A DNA stretch of 64,000 nucleotides, taken from contig CADCXA010000067.1 in NCBI GenBank assembly GCA_902806565.1, positions 124,001 to 188,000 of the forward strand. The letters are read 5' to 3'. The stretch comes from Hypoxylon rubiginosum. Lineage: Eukaryota; Ascomycota; Sordariomycetes; Xylariales; Hypoxylaceae. Shown here in pieces: positions 14,173-26,777 of this stretch. The notes under the pieces are model-generated. The model was not told where the DNA came from, did no database searches, and saw only the letters and a list, made by a program, of their open reading frames with translations. The position numbers and the translations under genes were made by a program. The stretch's first letter is position 1; every line of letters begins with the position of its first letter.

Positions 14173-15739
14173 TCAGAGCTCCGTTGGGGCAGTAAGACCG
14201 CTTTCAGCAGGTGTCCTAATAAGCAATATCTCCTCCTGTCTTCCGTATACCCATTCCCAACTATTCGTAGCCTCATCCCAGTACACATCCTCTTCTTGGG
14301 GAAAGACAATAGTCCTGTTCCTCTCAGGTACGAAGTGTTCTGCGAAGAGCTCAATGCTGTAATACGTGTTTTTCAATAGCGGGAGGTCTCCCAACACAGG
14401 GACCTTATCCTGTAGATTCGTCATGCCTACACGTAGTTAGCAAACACCAAAGACAGCGAATAAACACAACGGAAAGTACATACCGACGACAGAGCCTGCT
14501 GAATGACCCCATTCTCCTGTGGCATGGCAATATATTTTACCTTCGATCCCTTCGCTCTGCATCTGTTCTCGCGATGCCTTCAGGATTTCGTTGCCCGTCA
14601 TCCCGATCTTCATATTGCTCTTCACGATATCTTGTAGCCGATTGACCTTCTTCAGCCCTTCCAGCATGCCCTTTGGCACGTCGGCTTCGGTCTCTCCCGG
14701 GTACAGGACATAACCTATATGCTGAGTGTCTGTATTCAGACCTAGAGCCGACACGCCGAAGTCCGTGTGAATCAAATCGCCAAACTGGATCGGGTGGTCC
14801 GGGGCTCGAGGGTCGTCCATAGCGGCAGACGAGCCATCCGCAGCAGGGAAGCCCTCGGCCGTCAGGATAAATACGCTGGGCTGGAACCATGTGGTGTAGT
14901 TTAGAGATTGGATCTTTTCTCGCATCCACCACTCAATATCCTGCCGTATCATAGCGTTAGCCACAACTCAATAAACACTCATTGTCATAGAATAATTTAC
15001 CCAGCTTGTCGACTTCCCAGGCACGATGATCTTCTCGCTAAATCCCTCTTCGATGATGGCCCAGGCCGTCTCCATCATCTTGCGGTACCAAGGCAGTCTG
15101 CTTTCCACCATCGTCGCAACGACCTCGACGCCCAGCATGGGCTCCAGCACGAACTTGTCCTTCCACTCCTCGCCGACCCCCTGAACCACGGCATCCAGCT
15201 CGCCCGCGTGCAGGCCGCCGGAAAAGGCGATCTCGGGGTGTGTGTTGAGGGCGATGGAGCGAGGCTTCTGGGTGGCCAGTATGCGTCTGAGGTCTTCCCA
15301 CACGGCGTTCGTGTTCTCGATCCACGAGTAGGACGAGGGCGCGCCGCCGACCGGGTCGGCGAGGAACAGGTGCGTGGTGCGCCTCCGGGCGGAGAACTGC
15401 GTGGCCTCCTTGAGCGCCCAGAAGACGGTGTCTTCGGCATACTCGCGCTGGCTCATCTGCCAACTCGTATCAGCAAGCAACGCCTCGGTAAGTTATAAAG
15501 ACAGGGCAGGGCAAACTAACCAGCCACGCGTCGACGCCATACTTGCGCAGCAATTGGGGGATCAGCGCCTTGCGCTCTTCTGTCCACCCGTCCAGCAGCT
15601 CTGCCTGTTCCCGCAGAGAGGGCAGTGTTTGAACCTTTGGGGTTTTTCCAGGGGCAGTGCCAACATGCGCACGGGCGGCTGTGAGAACAGCCACGCCGCT
15701 GAAGAGATACGAGAGTATTGTTGGACCCCGCATCGTCAC
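14173..15739 (-). CDS. Secreted M24-family (creatinase/Xaa-Pro-like) metallopeptidase
   Basis: Predicted 461-residue protein. The M24 'pita-bread' family includes methionine aminopeptidases, Xaa-Pro aminopeptidases and creatinases. Exons are 15739-15521, 15456-15001, 14940-14484 and 14426-14173, all joining in frame. The N-terminus is a plausible signal peptide ([19 protein letters not shown] then TAARA), so the enzyme is probably secreted or vacuolar. The creatinase-like N-domain occupies about residues 30-220. The catalytic domain has the expected metal-ligand arrangement: Asp in IHTDFGV, Asp eleven residues later in GLNTD, His in EWGHSAGS, Glu in [10 protein letters not shown] and the last Glu in VYGRQEE. 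A fungal amidohydrolase-like substrate cannot be read from the sequence. The alternative start at the second Met (15733) would change little. Confidence 0.85.
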
Positions 15740-16399
15740 GTCAATCCTACAGGTTGTCCGCTTAGCAAAGGTATAGTATGGGTCGATGGCTGTTTATTCA
15801 TGAATAGCCACTATATGTAATTCCCTAGTTTCAATCGACCATCTATTACACAAGAAAAAGCTGCTTTCTGAATGTTTTGCCTCAAGGCGGACTGACGATG
15901 TCGTTATCTCGGCGTTTCGCTTCGCGTCGGTACGAGATTCCGATCGAGATGAGCCGTTCCTTGGCAACCCACTCCCTGGTACACCTACCCTTTTAGGCAA
16001 GTATGTAAACAATGGCATTCCCCGTGAAGAACCGGGGGTAAGTCTGGAGGTTATACGTAGTTCGTAGATTGGTAAAGTCAATACGGAGTTCAACTCTCGA
16101 GAATAGAAGGTATCTTACGAACGAATAAGGTAAGTAGATGCATGGAAAAGATGCAGTAAAGTTTCTGAAGATCCTAACGCCGGGAATGGTGAGGCAGATA
16201 CCGCTACGGCGTATACCTGAACGGCACTCGAGCGACGAGTATCTCTTCACAGATCGATAATAATTCTTCTTCACGACAATGGTCCAGCCAATGAATGTGA
16301 TGAAAAAAAAAAAGTGAAAAAAAAAAGAATCAGCAGAGCTGAGAAGTTTCCAAAAATTAAGCAGGAGAGATAAAGTCTATCGATAGGTAGCAAAGGTAT

Positions 16400-16442
16400 C
16401 AAGTGGTAGCAGGGGGCTACCACTTGGTAGCCAATGCTACCA
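16400..16442. repeat. Two adjacent hairpins
   Basis: First hairpin: arms caagtggtagc (16400-16410) and gctaccacttg (16416-16426) with a 5-base loop. Second: tggtagc (16425-16431) and gctacca (16436-16442) with a 4-base loop. They overlap at the junction, so the right arm of the first can pair alternatively. Confidence 0.8.
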
Positions 16443-16480
16443 GGTTAGCAAGACCACAAGAGGGGGGGAGGGGGGAGGAG

Positions 16481-16535
16481 AGCAGGCAGGTATCCAGTAT
16501 ACCTGGGAGACAGATATACTGGATACCTGCCTGTT
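16481..16535. repeat. Strong hairpin with 18-21 bp arms
   Basis: Left arm aggcaggtatccagtata (16484-16501) is perfectly complementary to tatactggatacctgcct (16515-16532) across a 13-base loop. Pairing extends three more positions outward with one G-T wobble. It sits 40 bp from the hairpin pair at 16400-16442. Confidence 0.85.
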
Positions 16536-17289
16536 CTGTTCCTCACCTTCGGGACACCCAGAAACTGCTTGCTCAAGGTTACCAAACCGATGGGCAGTCT
16601 CCAATACCTGACCTTTATTGCTTCCGGGGCTCAACATCTATTGCGGGCTAAACAGCAGTCCGGAGAGAAAGGAACTACGGGAGTTCCAACCTGACTCCAA
16701 AAAGCCGCCAACGAGGAACTGAGTCCCCGTCCTGAGAAGCCGTCCCCCGCTCCAGCCGTCTAGGAGACAAGGGCGCCACCCTCGAGCGGGTGTTAACCAG
16801 GGCACGCGGCTGACAGGGCATGGATTACTGGGGTACTCCATACGTGCTCTCCAAAACACGGAGTAGGCCAGAGCCCTTTCGCGCTCCGAGGGACGTCGCC
16901 TAGAAAGCCCGAAGACTTCCTAGACGAACACGGCGTGAGACCTTAAGAAAAAAAGAAAGGCTCACACCGATTAGCACCAACGATTTACTGGCCAGCGCGG
17001 TGCTGTTATCGAAACCACGTTGGCGCCGTCCCGACCGCACGCAGCCACAGACGACACGAGGCAAGGTCACGGTTGACTTCTCAGCTCCTATCTCCCGTCC
17101 TTCTCCTGACGAGGTCCAGGGACTTTCCCCGGCCTCGATGGAGGACCGAGGAGGTATGACTAGAGCGTGAGGGGTGTGTGTCGACTTCTACCGAAGGTGA
17201 GGGGCCCCCTCTTCCCAACTAAAGACTCCGGAGAGACCTTTAGGGAGATAGGTCCAGACGCCGGCGGCTCATAGGTCATCCACATGACG

Positions 17290-18260
17290 CAAGGCCGCAC
17301 GGACACGCCTGGATGGGAAGAGGGGAAGGGGTTGTCGAGAGAGGGCGGCGTTGCTGGTGGTGGTCGAGAGAAGGCGGCGTTGCTGAGACCAGGTGGGGTT
17401 AGAATATGAACGATGGATCAGATGGATATGAGTGTGTAATGTGGGATGGCAAGTGATGAAGATGGTATGTGATATGTCAAGAAGATGGAAAGAGAGGTGT
17501 TGGGTTTTGGGTAGAAGAGGGTGTGGAGTGTTGAGCATAGGATGGATATTACCCAAGATGGACAAGGTAGAGAGGGACAGGGCGGAGAGGGACAAGGCGG
17601 AGAGGAAGAAGATAGAGAGACAAGGTGGAGTGAAACCGAAGTAGAGTATGGAATGGAAGAGATGAGAAAGAAACGAAGTGAAAGTTGGACAGTAGATGAG
17701 GTGTAAGAAAAGAAGTTGGATCAAAAGGATTTGGTGGATGGTGGAATAATAACATAGACGATAAGGAAAAGAGAAAGGTGGGCGAGGAGGTAGGAAAGGA
17801 AAGGGATTGAAGTAGGAAAGGAAGGAGATTGATGTTAGAGTAAGGACAAGTAGTAAACTTGCGTGCAGTGTAGAAGTTGTGTGCATGGTAAACACGCGTC
17901 AGAAAAATATGAGAGTGGTAACTTACTATGGTGGAACAGCCTTGCGGTCTCTGAGAGGCCACAAGGCTGTTCCACAAGGCGGAAAGGGAAAAAGAAATAA
18001 TAAAAAGGAAGAAGGGATAGAGATTGAAGGATGAATGTGGAAAATGTGGGAAGGGAAGTAGGAGATGCGAGGGTGGCAAAAGATGTGGGAGATGGGAGAT
18101 GGAAGATGGGAAAAGGCGTGGGAAGTGGGAGGATGGAAGATGGAAAATGGAAAATGGAAAATGGAGTATGAGAGACTGGAAGATGGAAGACTGGATAACG
18201 TGAAAATGGGAGGATGGGAAATGTGAGAATGGAGGATGGGAAAAGAAGTGCAAGAAGTGT
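17290..18260. repeat. Purine-rich low-complexity tract
   Basis: Nearly a kilobase with strong G+A bias on the plus strand and degenerate repeats of the type ggaagatgg/gaaaatgg. The long minus-strand frames here are a by-product of the pyrimidine-rich strand lacking stops. Confidence 0.75.
17931..17975. repeat. Hairpin with 14-bp perfect arms
   Basis: Arms gtggaacagccttg (17931-17944) and caaggctgttccac (17962-17975) are perfectly complementary, with a 17-base loop that is itself partly palindromic. It interrupts the purine-rich tract. Confidence 0.85.
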
Positions 18261-18354
18261 GGAGGATGGGCGGTCTTTTATGGTCGAATCTTGAGGACTG
18301 CTGATTCTCAAGATCAGCCAAGGTACCATGTATCTGTGCAATTTTTTTTTTTAT

Positions 18355-18410
18355 AAAGATCAGTGATTCTGCAAAGATCAGTAAATTTTGCAAAGATCAG
18401 TGAATTTTGT
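18355..18410. repeat. Three tandem 18-19 bp units
   Basis: Three consecutive copies beginning aaagatcagt (18355, 18373, 18392), diverged by a few bases in the second half. Confidence 0.85.
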
Positions 18411-19709
18411 GGAATAACTATGGCAAGTACCAGAGTGTCGGGGCAACGAGGAGTTACGACAGCAGATCAGGTAGGTACGCGGGCAACAAATTCAGCCTCT
18501 AGATTTATTTATTGATTTTTTACTTGGTAGGTACGATTTAATTATCAACAAATGATAGGAATGAAAAAAAAAAATACCTGCAAAAGGTACAGTTGCGCCT
18601 CCTCCTTGCTCGAAAATCACCTCTGATTCTGATCCCGTATTATTGCTTGTACCTTAGTACTCACAACGCCTAAACTTAGGACGACCACCTAGACGGTACT
18701 GCAATTTAGGTATGATCTTGGAGGCCGCTGGCGTAGTTAGGAGCTTTGGGAATGTTCTACCATAGGCCACCTAGTATTAGTACCTCCACCCCCTATTCTC
18801 CCTGTATGTACGCAGCTTCGCTTCTTTATAGGCGGCACATATTTCAGTGACCCCATTGCAGGTACCTAGGTATATGCCTACGTTCGTGTCTCATATCCTA
18901 CTACATTTGTAGTTTATTTATTAGATTGCTATTATGGTTATTCTACGTACTATTCTCGCTAAGATGCCGCGCCCTTCACTGATGTCGGTTTTGTACAGTG
19001 TTAAAATACAAAAGGCATTTTGAATACTTACGAAACAAGTCATGATTGCGGAGTGGTTAGTTACAGTTTGGACGTACAATTCATTATCTTCGATTCCTTA
19101 ATGGTAGGCCAATATTTATGCTTGGCTGTACGTAGCTAGAGACTACCTCGGTGTAGCAATCAGGGAATAAAGATGTACCTAATTCATCGACATGGGTACA
19201 GAAGAGTCTGTACCTGGGTAGGCTGACCTAGCACGTTACTGTCCTAGTAGAACTAGAGGGATTACTCCTTGTTTGCATAATCGAATGCAAAATGAATAGC
19301 ATGTACGCAAGTGGGCGGTAGATATTAATCATTGGACGTCTCTGTCTATGAATATCTCTAGTTTGACGTAGATGGGCGGTAAAACTTGACTGTTACATTT
19401 CACGAGCAACCCATCTCAATTCAATAATGGTTGATCAATATGAGAAACTGATTATTGCTATGTACTGGTATTGGAAGCAGATAAAACGAGTGTTGCTTTC
19501 AGCCTTTAAATGAAAAGAAGTACTGAGAATGACCTTTAGAAACCTCCAACATTGCAAAAGGGGAGAAAGGGGGGGTTACGAATGGGGAAAGAAAATACTT
19601 GATCTCCTAGTAATGTTGAAAAATGAGGGAAAAGGGGGGAAAGGGGGAGAGCGGTGATTGAGACATGTTGCTTCCCAATTCGAAAACAGATAAGATTTCA
19701 AGCATTCTA

Positions 19710-22071
19710 TTACATTGGATTGGTAGGCAGGGTTGGGAATTGGCCTTTGTCGTCGATGTAGAAACTTGGATCAGGGCATGTTTCATTGTAATTGTTCTGG
19801 TTGATGAAATAATTATCGTTTGGGGCCCACTGGAAAGCTTGATTTGCGTTAATGTCGTTGTTGCTTGTCAGTGGCCCCTGTAGATCGCCAGGTAGGGAGG
19901 TGGTGTGCCGGACAGGTATGGATGGCCAAAAGCCTGGCCTGATTGTGGTATTCGTAGGGTTATAGTATGTTACTGACTCCTCGGCATAAGGGTACGCCTG
20001 TGCGATTTCTTGTGGAGCTGAGTAAACCGGTGGGAAGCCCATGTTCTGAGAGTTGCCCAAACACTGTTGGGATCCGTCTTGCTCTGACATGCCCTGATTA
20101 TCAGCTGGTGTCATGTACTGGGGAGTGCTGAATGTTCCGTTTGAACGATCAGAACCGAAAATATGATCGCTTGCATGATTCCCCTCGTCTGTCAAGTCGA
20201 TAAAATCGTCTTCTAGCGATTCAGAGAGCTGCATCGCTAAATCGACATGGGTCTCTTGGCTTGATAGATCTTGATCAATACCTAACTTTGAGCATTCGAG
20301 AATTGTACTGATTAATTTCTGTACTAATCCCATGGCGTCTTCACGAAGTTGGTCACCGCTGTCTATTGAGTCAAGTGGCTGTCGAGCGACGAGCTCTTGG
20401 ATATCTTGATAGAATCCCTGCTTGTTGCATTTGTACTTGAGGAGCACATCGTGGTCCTCGACGACAGGCACAAAATCTGCTACAGGGTTAGCCAAGATCA
20501 AATGATTTGAAGGCCCCTGAAGGGTGAAAAAACCTACAAGGATCCGGTGTAATGTTATCGGTTGGAAAAAGCGCTTGATACAGGTCCTTCCACTCGTCAA
20601 TCTTGAGGCTATTCCCTCTACTCCTCAACCGATCATCCATTGTCTGGTCAAATCCATCCTCAGGGTCCGTAGGTTGAACGTTGGTATGCGGCTGCGGTGG
20701 AGCACTGCATCGTTGTGAGTGAGCTAACAAGTCGGAGGCCCTGTCAAAGGGGCAACGGCATCGAGTACAGATAAGCCTGAGGTGATGTGATTGGAGATGT
20801 CTTCTATCGATACGTTAGCACTGGGAAGTCTACATGTAGAGTTGTTTTCCGTATTGAATCCCACGACTACAATTATTTTCGCAAACACTTCGTCACACCA
20901 AATACGCGTCTAAAAATCATCAAATAGGTATTCTTGGGGGTTTCACGCCATTGGGTAACTGTAATCGAGGTGCTAAATAGGTAAGTAAAGAGAATGCATA
21001 CTTCACGTCCGACAAAGTTTGGTAGGATTTGTTGGCGCACTGCTCATGCTCGCGAACATTAAACCGGTTGGGGTTGCGTTTTCGATATGGGCAGCTTAGT
21101 TCGCGCTCGGAGCGATGCTTCTTATTTTTCCCCCTGACCTTGACATAACCGTCTGGAGACGAACCGGCTTTGGACACCCTGTTGCTGAGCCGTCTCTTGT
21201 CGCCGAATGGAGAAGGGCTAGTCTTATTAGTCCACGGTCGGCCATTCGGAGTAGAACGGCTACTCTCTCCAGCATCGTATGGATCCGCTTGGCTTTCCTC
21301 GTCGTCCTCATCTTCATCTGGTTGATAGTGCCCTTCATCCTGCAAGATCCCAGCACACTCTCGTTTGACCTGCTCAAAGGCATAGATAACTCGAAACGGC
21401 GCTACTAATCGATGAAGGCTTATACCAAACCACCGTGATAAAGCTTCATCTGCTGATTTTTCGAGATCCAAATCTTCATCTGCGGAACTTGCTTCTGAGC
21501 CGCTCAAGATTTCCCCAGAGCTCGGAGTATCTGGAAATAACGAATCTGTCAGGCCACTACCGACGCCGATAATACTTAGATCCGGGCTATAACTCGAAGA
21601 AGGCGACTTGTCTGGCGTTAGGATTGGGTCGTCCTCATCCACCATGGCTGTGTCACCTTTGTTCGGCTGTAACATTCCCGCAGCAACTGACATATATGGT
21701 GGATGGGAAACGGTGTGATGATTGACGGCATAATAAAACGGAACGTGCTGGTTTTGCTGGCTTGGGCTTTGCTTGTTTGGGTCGTGACTTGCTGGGCTTG
21801 GTCTCGCCGTTCTAAGGCTATCCGCAGTGAGCGATTCTGCCTTGTGCCCAATGCCAGTAAGTTCCACGTCCATCTTCTGTCGTTGATCCAAATCTTGGCT
21901 TGATGAACGGGAGTGAGACGGGGTAGTATGATACGGCGAATGAGAAAATAGACGAGGGTTTCGTGCAGAGAAGATCGACGACTTGGAATCTGAAGTCGAC
22001 GCGGTTTCCGTTGAGTGAAGGTCCTCGGCGACATTCTGGTCTCGTTTAAAATGATGAATTGATTGATACAT
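19710..22071 (-). CDS. C2H2-like zinc-finger nuclear protein
   Basis: Predicted 701-residue protein. Exons are 22071-21002, 20803-20538 and 20479-19710, with introns of 198 and 58 bp and a closing frame. The N-terminal 260 residues are Ser/Pro/Asp-rich and presumably disordered, followed by a short conserved-looking helix (SRWFGISLHRLVAPFRVIYA). A fungal zinc-binding module spans the first splice site: SCPYRKRNP, then CANKSYQTLSDV, joined to KRHLQSHH, then ICTRCRCPFDRASDLLAHS and a final Cys. This is the arrangement of a family of fungal C2H2-like proteins often annotated as transcription-related. The C-terminal 350 residues are Gln/Asn/Pro-rich with acidic patches, resembling an activation region. 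I start at M22071; an upstream in-frame Met at 22194 would add 41 residues. DNA targets and role are unknown. It may regulate the neighbouring metabolic genes, but nothing in the sequence shows that. Confidence 0.78.
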
Positions 22072-23213
22072 GTCTCCTTTTCTTATCCCTGTATTTATAG
22101 CGTGGAAAGAAGTTTGTAAAGCTTTGTACTCGGTGTAGTAAATAATTAATTGCCTTTTCGTGGTGCGTAAGTATTGGATTTCAGCCGAGAACAATCGTGT
22201 CAGAAAGCGCAGGGAATAAATCAGCTGTTAGACAAACTCGGGAGACTCTTGTACACAAATAATCACCTCGAGATAAGACTGCTGACGCCGCATGGTGTAA
22301 CCATAGATCAATGGCTGCGGTCAGGAATTGGTCATGCTTCGCGATTGGTTCAGTCAATTTCAACTGAGCATTGCATTTCTTAAGCCAATCCTAAGGCGCC
22401 ACACTCGGCACTCGCCGTTCATCACAGGGCACCTAATTACCTGCGAAGGGGCGTTGATTCAGGCTGCGGCCACATGCGTACACACCGAGGCCGGCGGTAC
22501 CCCTGAATTGCGTGCCCAGATTCTTTTCGCTGTGATTGGTTTAGAAAATTTGACTTGAGATAGATAACTCCTGAGCTGCGCTTCACTTTACGGGTAAGTT
22601 ACTTCCAGTCCCATGGAATGATACCGTCTCACATCTGCTTCTTGAAGAAAAACAGGTTGAGGTATTACGTGCCAAGTCCCTGGTATATCCAATCCTGTTG
22701 GTGATGGTTATCTAACGATATTCTGTACACATGTTCGATTAAAACGATGTTCTAAAGTCCGTCTCTTTTCTTCTACCTTTCTCTCTCTAGAGTGGATTCC
22801 AGCCTGAATCTTTTCTTGCCGTAAGCAAGCTAGCTGATTAGATCTGAATTCACATTTGAACGAGCCTGGACTGACTTCTTGAAGTGAATTTGGTTGAAGA
22901 ACGAGATGGGTGCAGCTAATCTTTCAATCCTCGCTCAAGCATAACTACTTCTAGGTTAGACAGAAGTGCAGGTGCGCATGTCGTTGTCGGCCATGAATGC
23001 CATGTTGGACTTCAGATCACGTGGCGCTAATGATGACGATTTGCTGCTATAATTTCCAATGGGTTATTATTGCTGCCAAAACCTCGCATTGAAATTATTC
23101 AGATTCTCAAAATCGACACGGGTAGTCTCTAGTATACATACCTAGGTACCTAATATATCAATTACTGCTTAAGCTCTCAACTTCTTGTGCCGAATTCCTC
23201 AACCATTGCTACC
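22072..23213. other. Promoter-side intergenic region, no gene seen
   Basis: This 1.1-kb stretch lies upstream of the zinc-finger gene (minus) and the small gene at 23214 (plus), so it should contain both promoters. A CCTAGGTA palindrome lies at about 23141. No RNA gene or convincing exon was recognised. Confidence 0.5.
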
Positions 23214-23524
23214 ATGTCGTCTAATTCGCCCCCAAACCACAGCCAAGATAAAGCTGAGAAAGTGTATGTCCCCAACCATCATACTAAGTCTGCCAGGACA
23301 CAACGTACATTTGACTTAACTTGGGGGTTAGGACCAGAACACACTCCACCTCCCTATCAGTCCAGAGCGGCGTAATGGATGCATCTTCTCTACAAGATCG
23401 TCTCATCCAAAGAACCATGGGCGTCGCGGACCCTTACGAACCTCATGCGAGACAGCTTAAAGACCAGATCGACAAATGGGGCCAGAAGGTACCGTCTGGA
23501 GCTGGCATTGGTGGAAAGAAGTGA
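23214..23524 (+). CDS. Small hypothetical protein (80 residues, two exons)
   Basis: I join 23214-23263 to 23332-23524 across a 68-bp intron with a canonical GTATGT donor and GGGTTAG acceptor. The frame then runs to a stop, giving 80 residues. The product starts MSSNSPPNHSQDKAEK, contains a segment SLQDRLIQRTMGVADPYEP likely to be helical, and ends VPSGAGIGGKK. It is hydrophilic, without signal peptide or membrane segment. I do not recognise the family. Support is the matched splice signals and phase plus coherent amino-acid composition; no homology could be tested. A different splice (donor GTGTAT, acceptor at 23353) would give a 68-residue variant. Confidence 0.45.
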
Positions 23525-24125
23525 CCCTAGAGGGCATAGCTGAGGAGGTTGAATCAAACCCGGAAACGGAGGGCGAACAGCCAAGCAATCGGGAACCATC
23601 CCAAGCATCATCACCTATTTCTACTTAATCTTTACGTGGACACATTCATATGGATACCCGGATTGTGGAACCCTTTATCCCACAGTGGCCAGTATTCCAC
23701 AAAATAACAGCAGGTGCGTCTGGGTTCGACTCCCTTTCTTCGGCTTCAGGTGCGCGGGCACCCCCTCTAGGGGCCACCTGCTGGCTGTCCCTCTCTGGAA
23801 TCCGCGGTGTAAAGTGCAAAGACGAAGGATGGAAGTCCTTGGAATAGGGGAAAGAGGCTGGAGTGATAGAAGTGACTGGATGATGGGCAGATGGAAGTAA
23901 ACGATCAGCGGATAGATAGATGAGGATATGGCGAACAAATAAAAGACATCAAGCTTGAAAGAAATGACCCTAGAGAAAAGAGACGAGAAATAACGCGTGC
24001 ATAGACGATAGAACTAGGTTTAATGCAATCTCCAAGTCGGATATCCCACGATAGGTTCTCCTTTCCCAACACATGAAAACAGAAAAGGGTGCCTATTCAT
24101 AATCTGAATGCGCCCATAATGCGAC
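23525..24125. other. Intergenic, nothing recognised
   Basis: This is a 600-bp stretch between the small gene and the 3' end of the flavoprotein gene. Short overlapping frames on both strands have no coherent signal. Confidence 0.5.
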
Positions 24126-26337
<2,212 letters not shown>

Positions 26338-26777
26338 CTTGAATGTTCACATGGACTTTGGGTTCGATCATTAATCACCCAATAGTATCCCCGGTATACT
26401 TCGCATGGCGTTTTAGGGAACAAGGATCTATATTAAAGGAAGAATTCCGATAGATCCGCATTGATGGAACTATTCCGATCGGGTGGTACCTAGATTTGGT
26501 GACGTCAATGATACCACGTTACTCCTCGCGATGGGATTGGCAACGGGGGAAGCCCCGAAACGAGTGGCTATTCGTTCGTTTAGAAGAGATATTTTGCCGT
26601 CAGGGTCGAAGCATTCGTACGAGTGGCTAGGCTTAACGATGTTAGGACCTAGACGACGAGGCTAGGAAATTCTCAGCAGTGATTCATGACGGTGACCGCG
26701 ATAAAAAAGGAGAGAAATTATCGTATGTTACCCAGTTAGAATATCGAGTCATTAGACTGAGATACATCGGATAAAAT
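26338..26777. promoter_or_regulatory. Bidirectional promoter of monooxygenase and methyltransferase genes
   Basis: A 440-bp divergent intergenic region. It contains a perfect 8-bp CRE/ATF palindrome TGACGTCA at 26500-26507, roughly 160 bp from the monooxygenase start and 270 bp from the methyltransferase start. A near-match (one mismatch) to the GATA iron-repressor site, ATCGGATAA, lies at 26766-26774, just before the methyltransferase ATG. Function is inferred from position and motif only. Confidence 0.55.
26500..26507. promoter_or_regulatory. CRE palindrome TGACGTCA
   Basis: Perfect binding palindrome for bZIP factors of the ATF/CREB (Atf1/AtfA) type, located between two diverging genes. 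The sequence match is direct; occupancy is not known. Confidence 0.5.

Larger units (their letters stand above)
15740..19709. other. 4-kb repeat-rich, gene-free region
   Basis: No gene is supportable. Contents in order: hairpin cluster at 16400-16535; a G+C-rich stretch at about 16640-17270 unlike its AT-rich surroundings and without long frames, possibly a retroelement remnant (its minus strand carries AATAAA near 16615); a purine-rich tract at about 17290-18260; a hairpin at 17931-17975; a 19-bp triplicate at 18355-18410; then ordinary AT-rich DNA with TACCTAGGTA near 18863. Confidence 0.5.

Noticed and set aside
17549..18393. Several long minus-strand open frames rich in Phe, Ser, Leu and Pro
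   Set aside because: They arise because the pyrimidine-rich strand of a low-complexity tract lacks stop codons; three frames are open at once and none shows codon bias.
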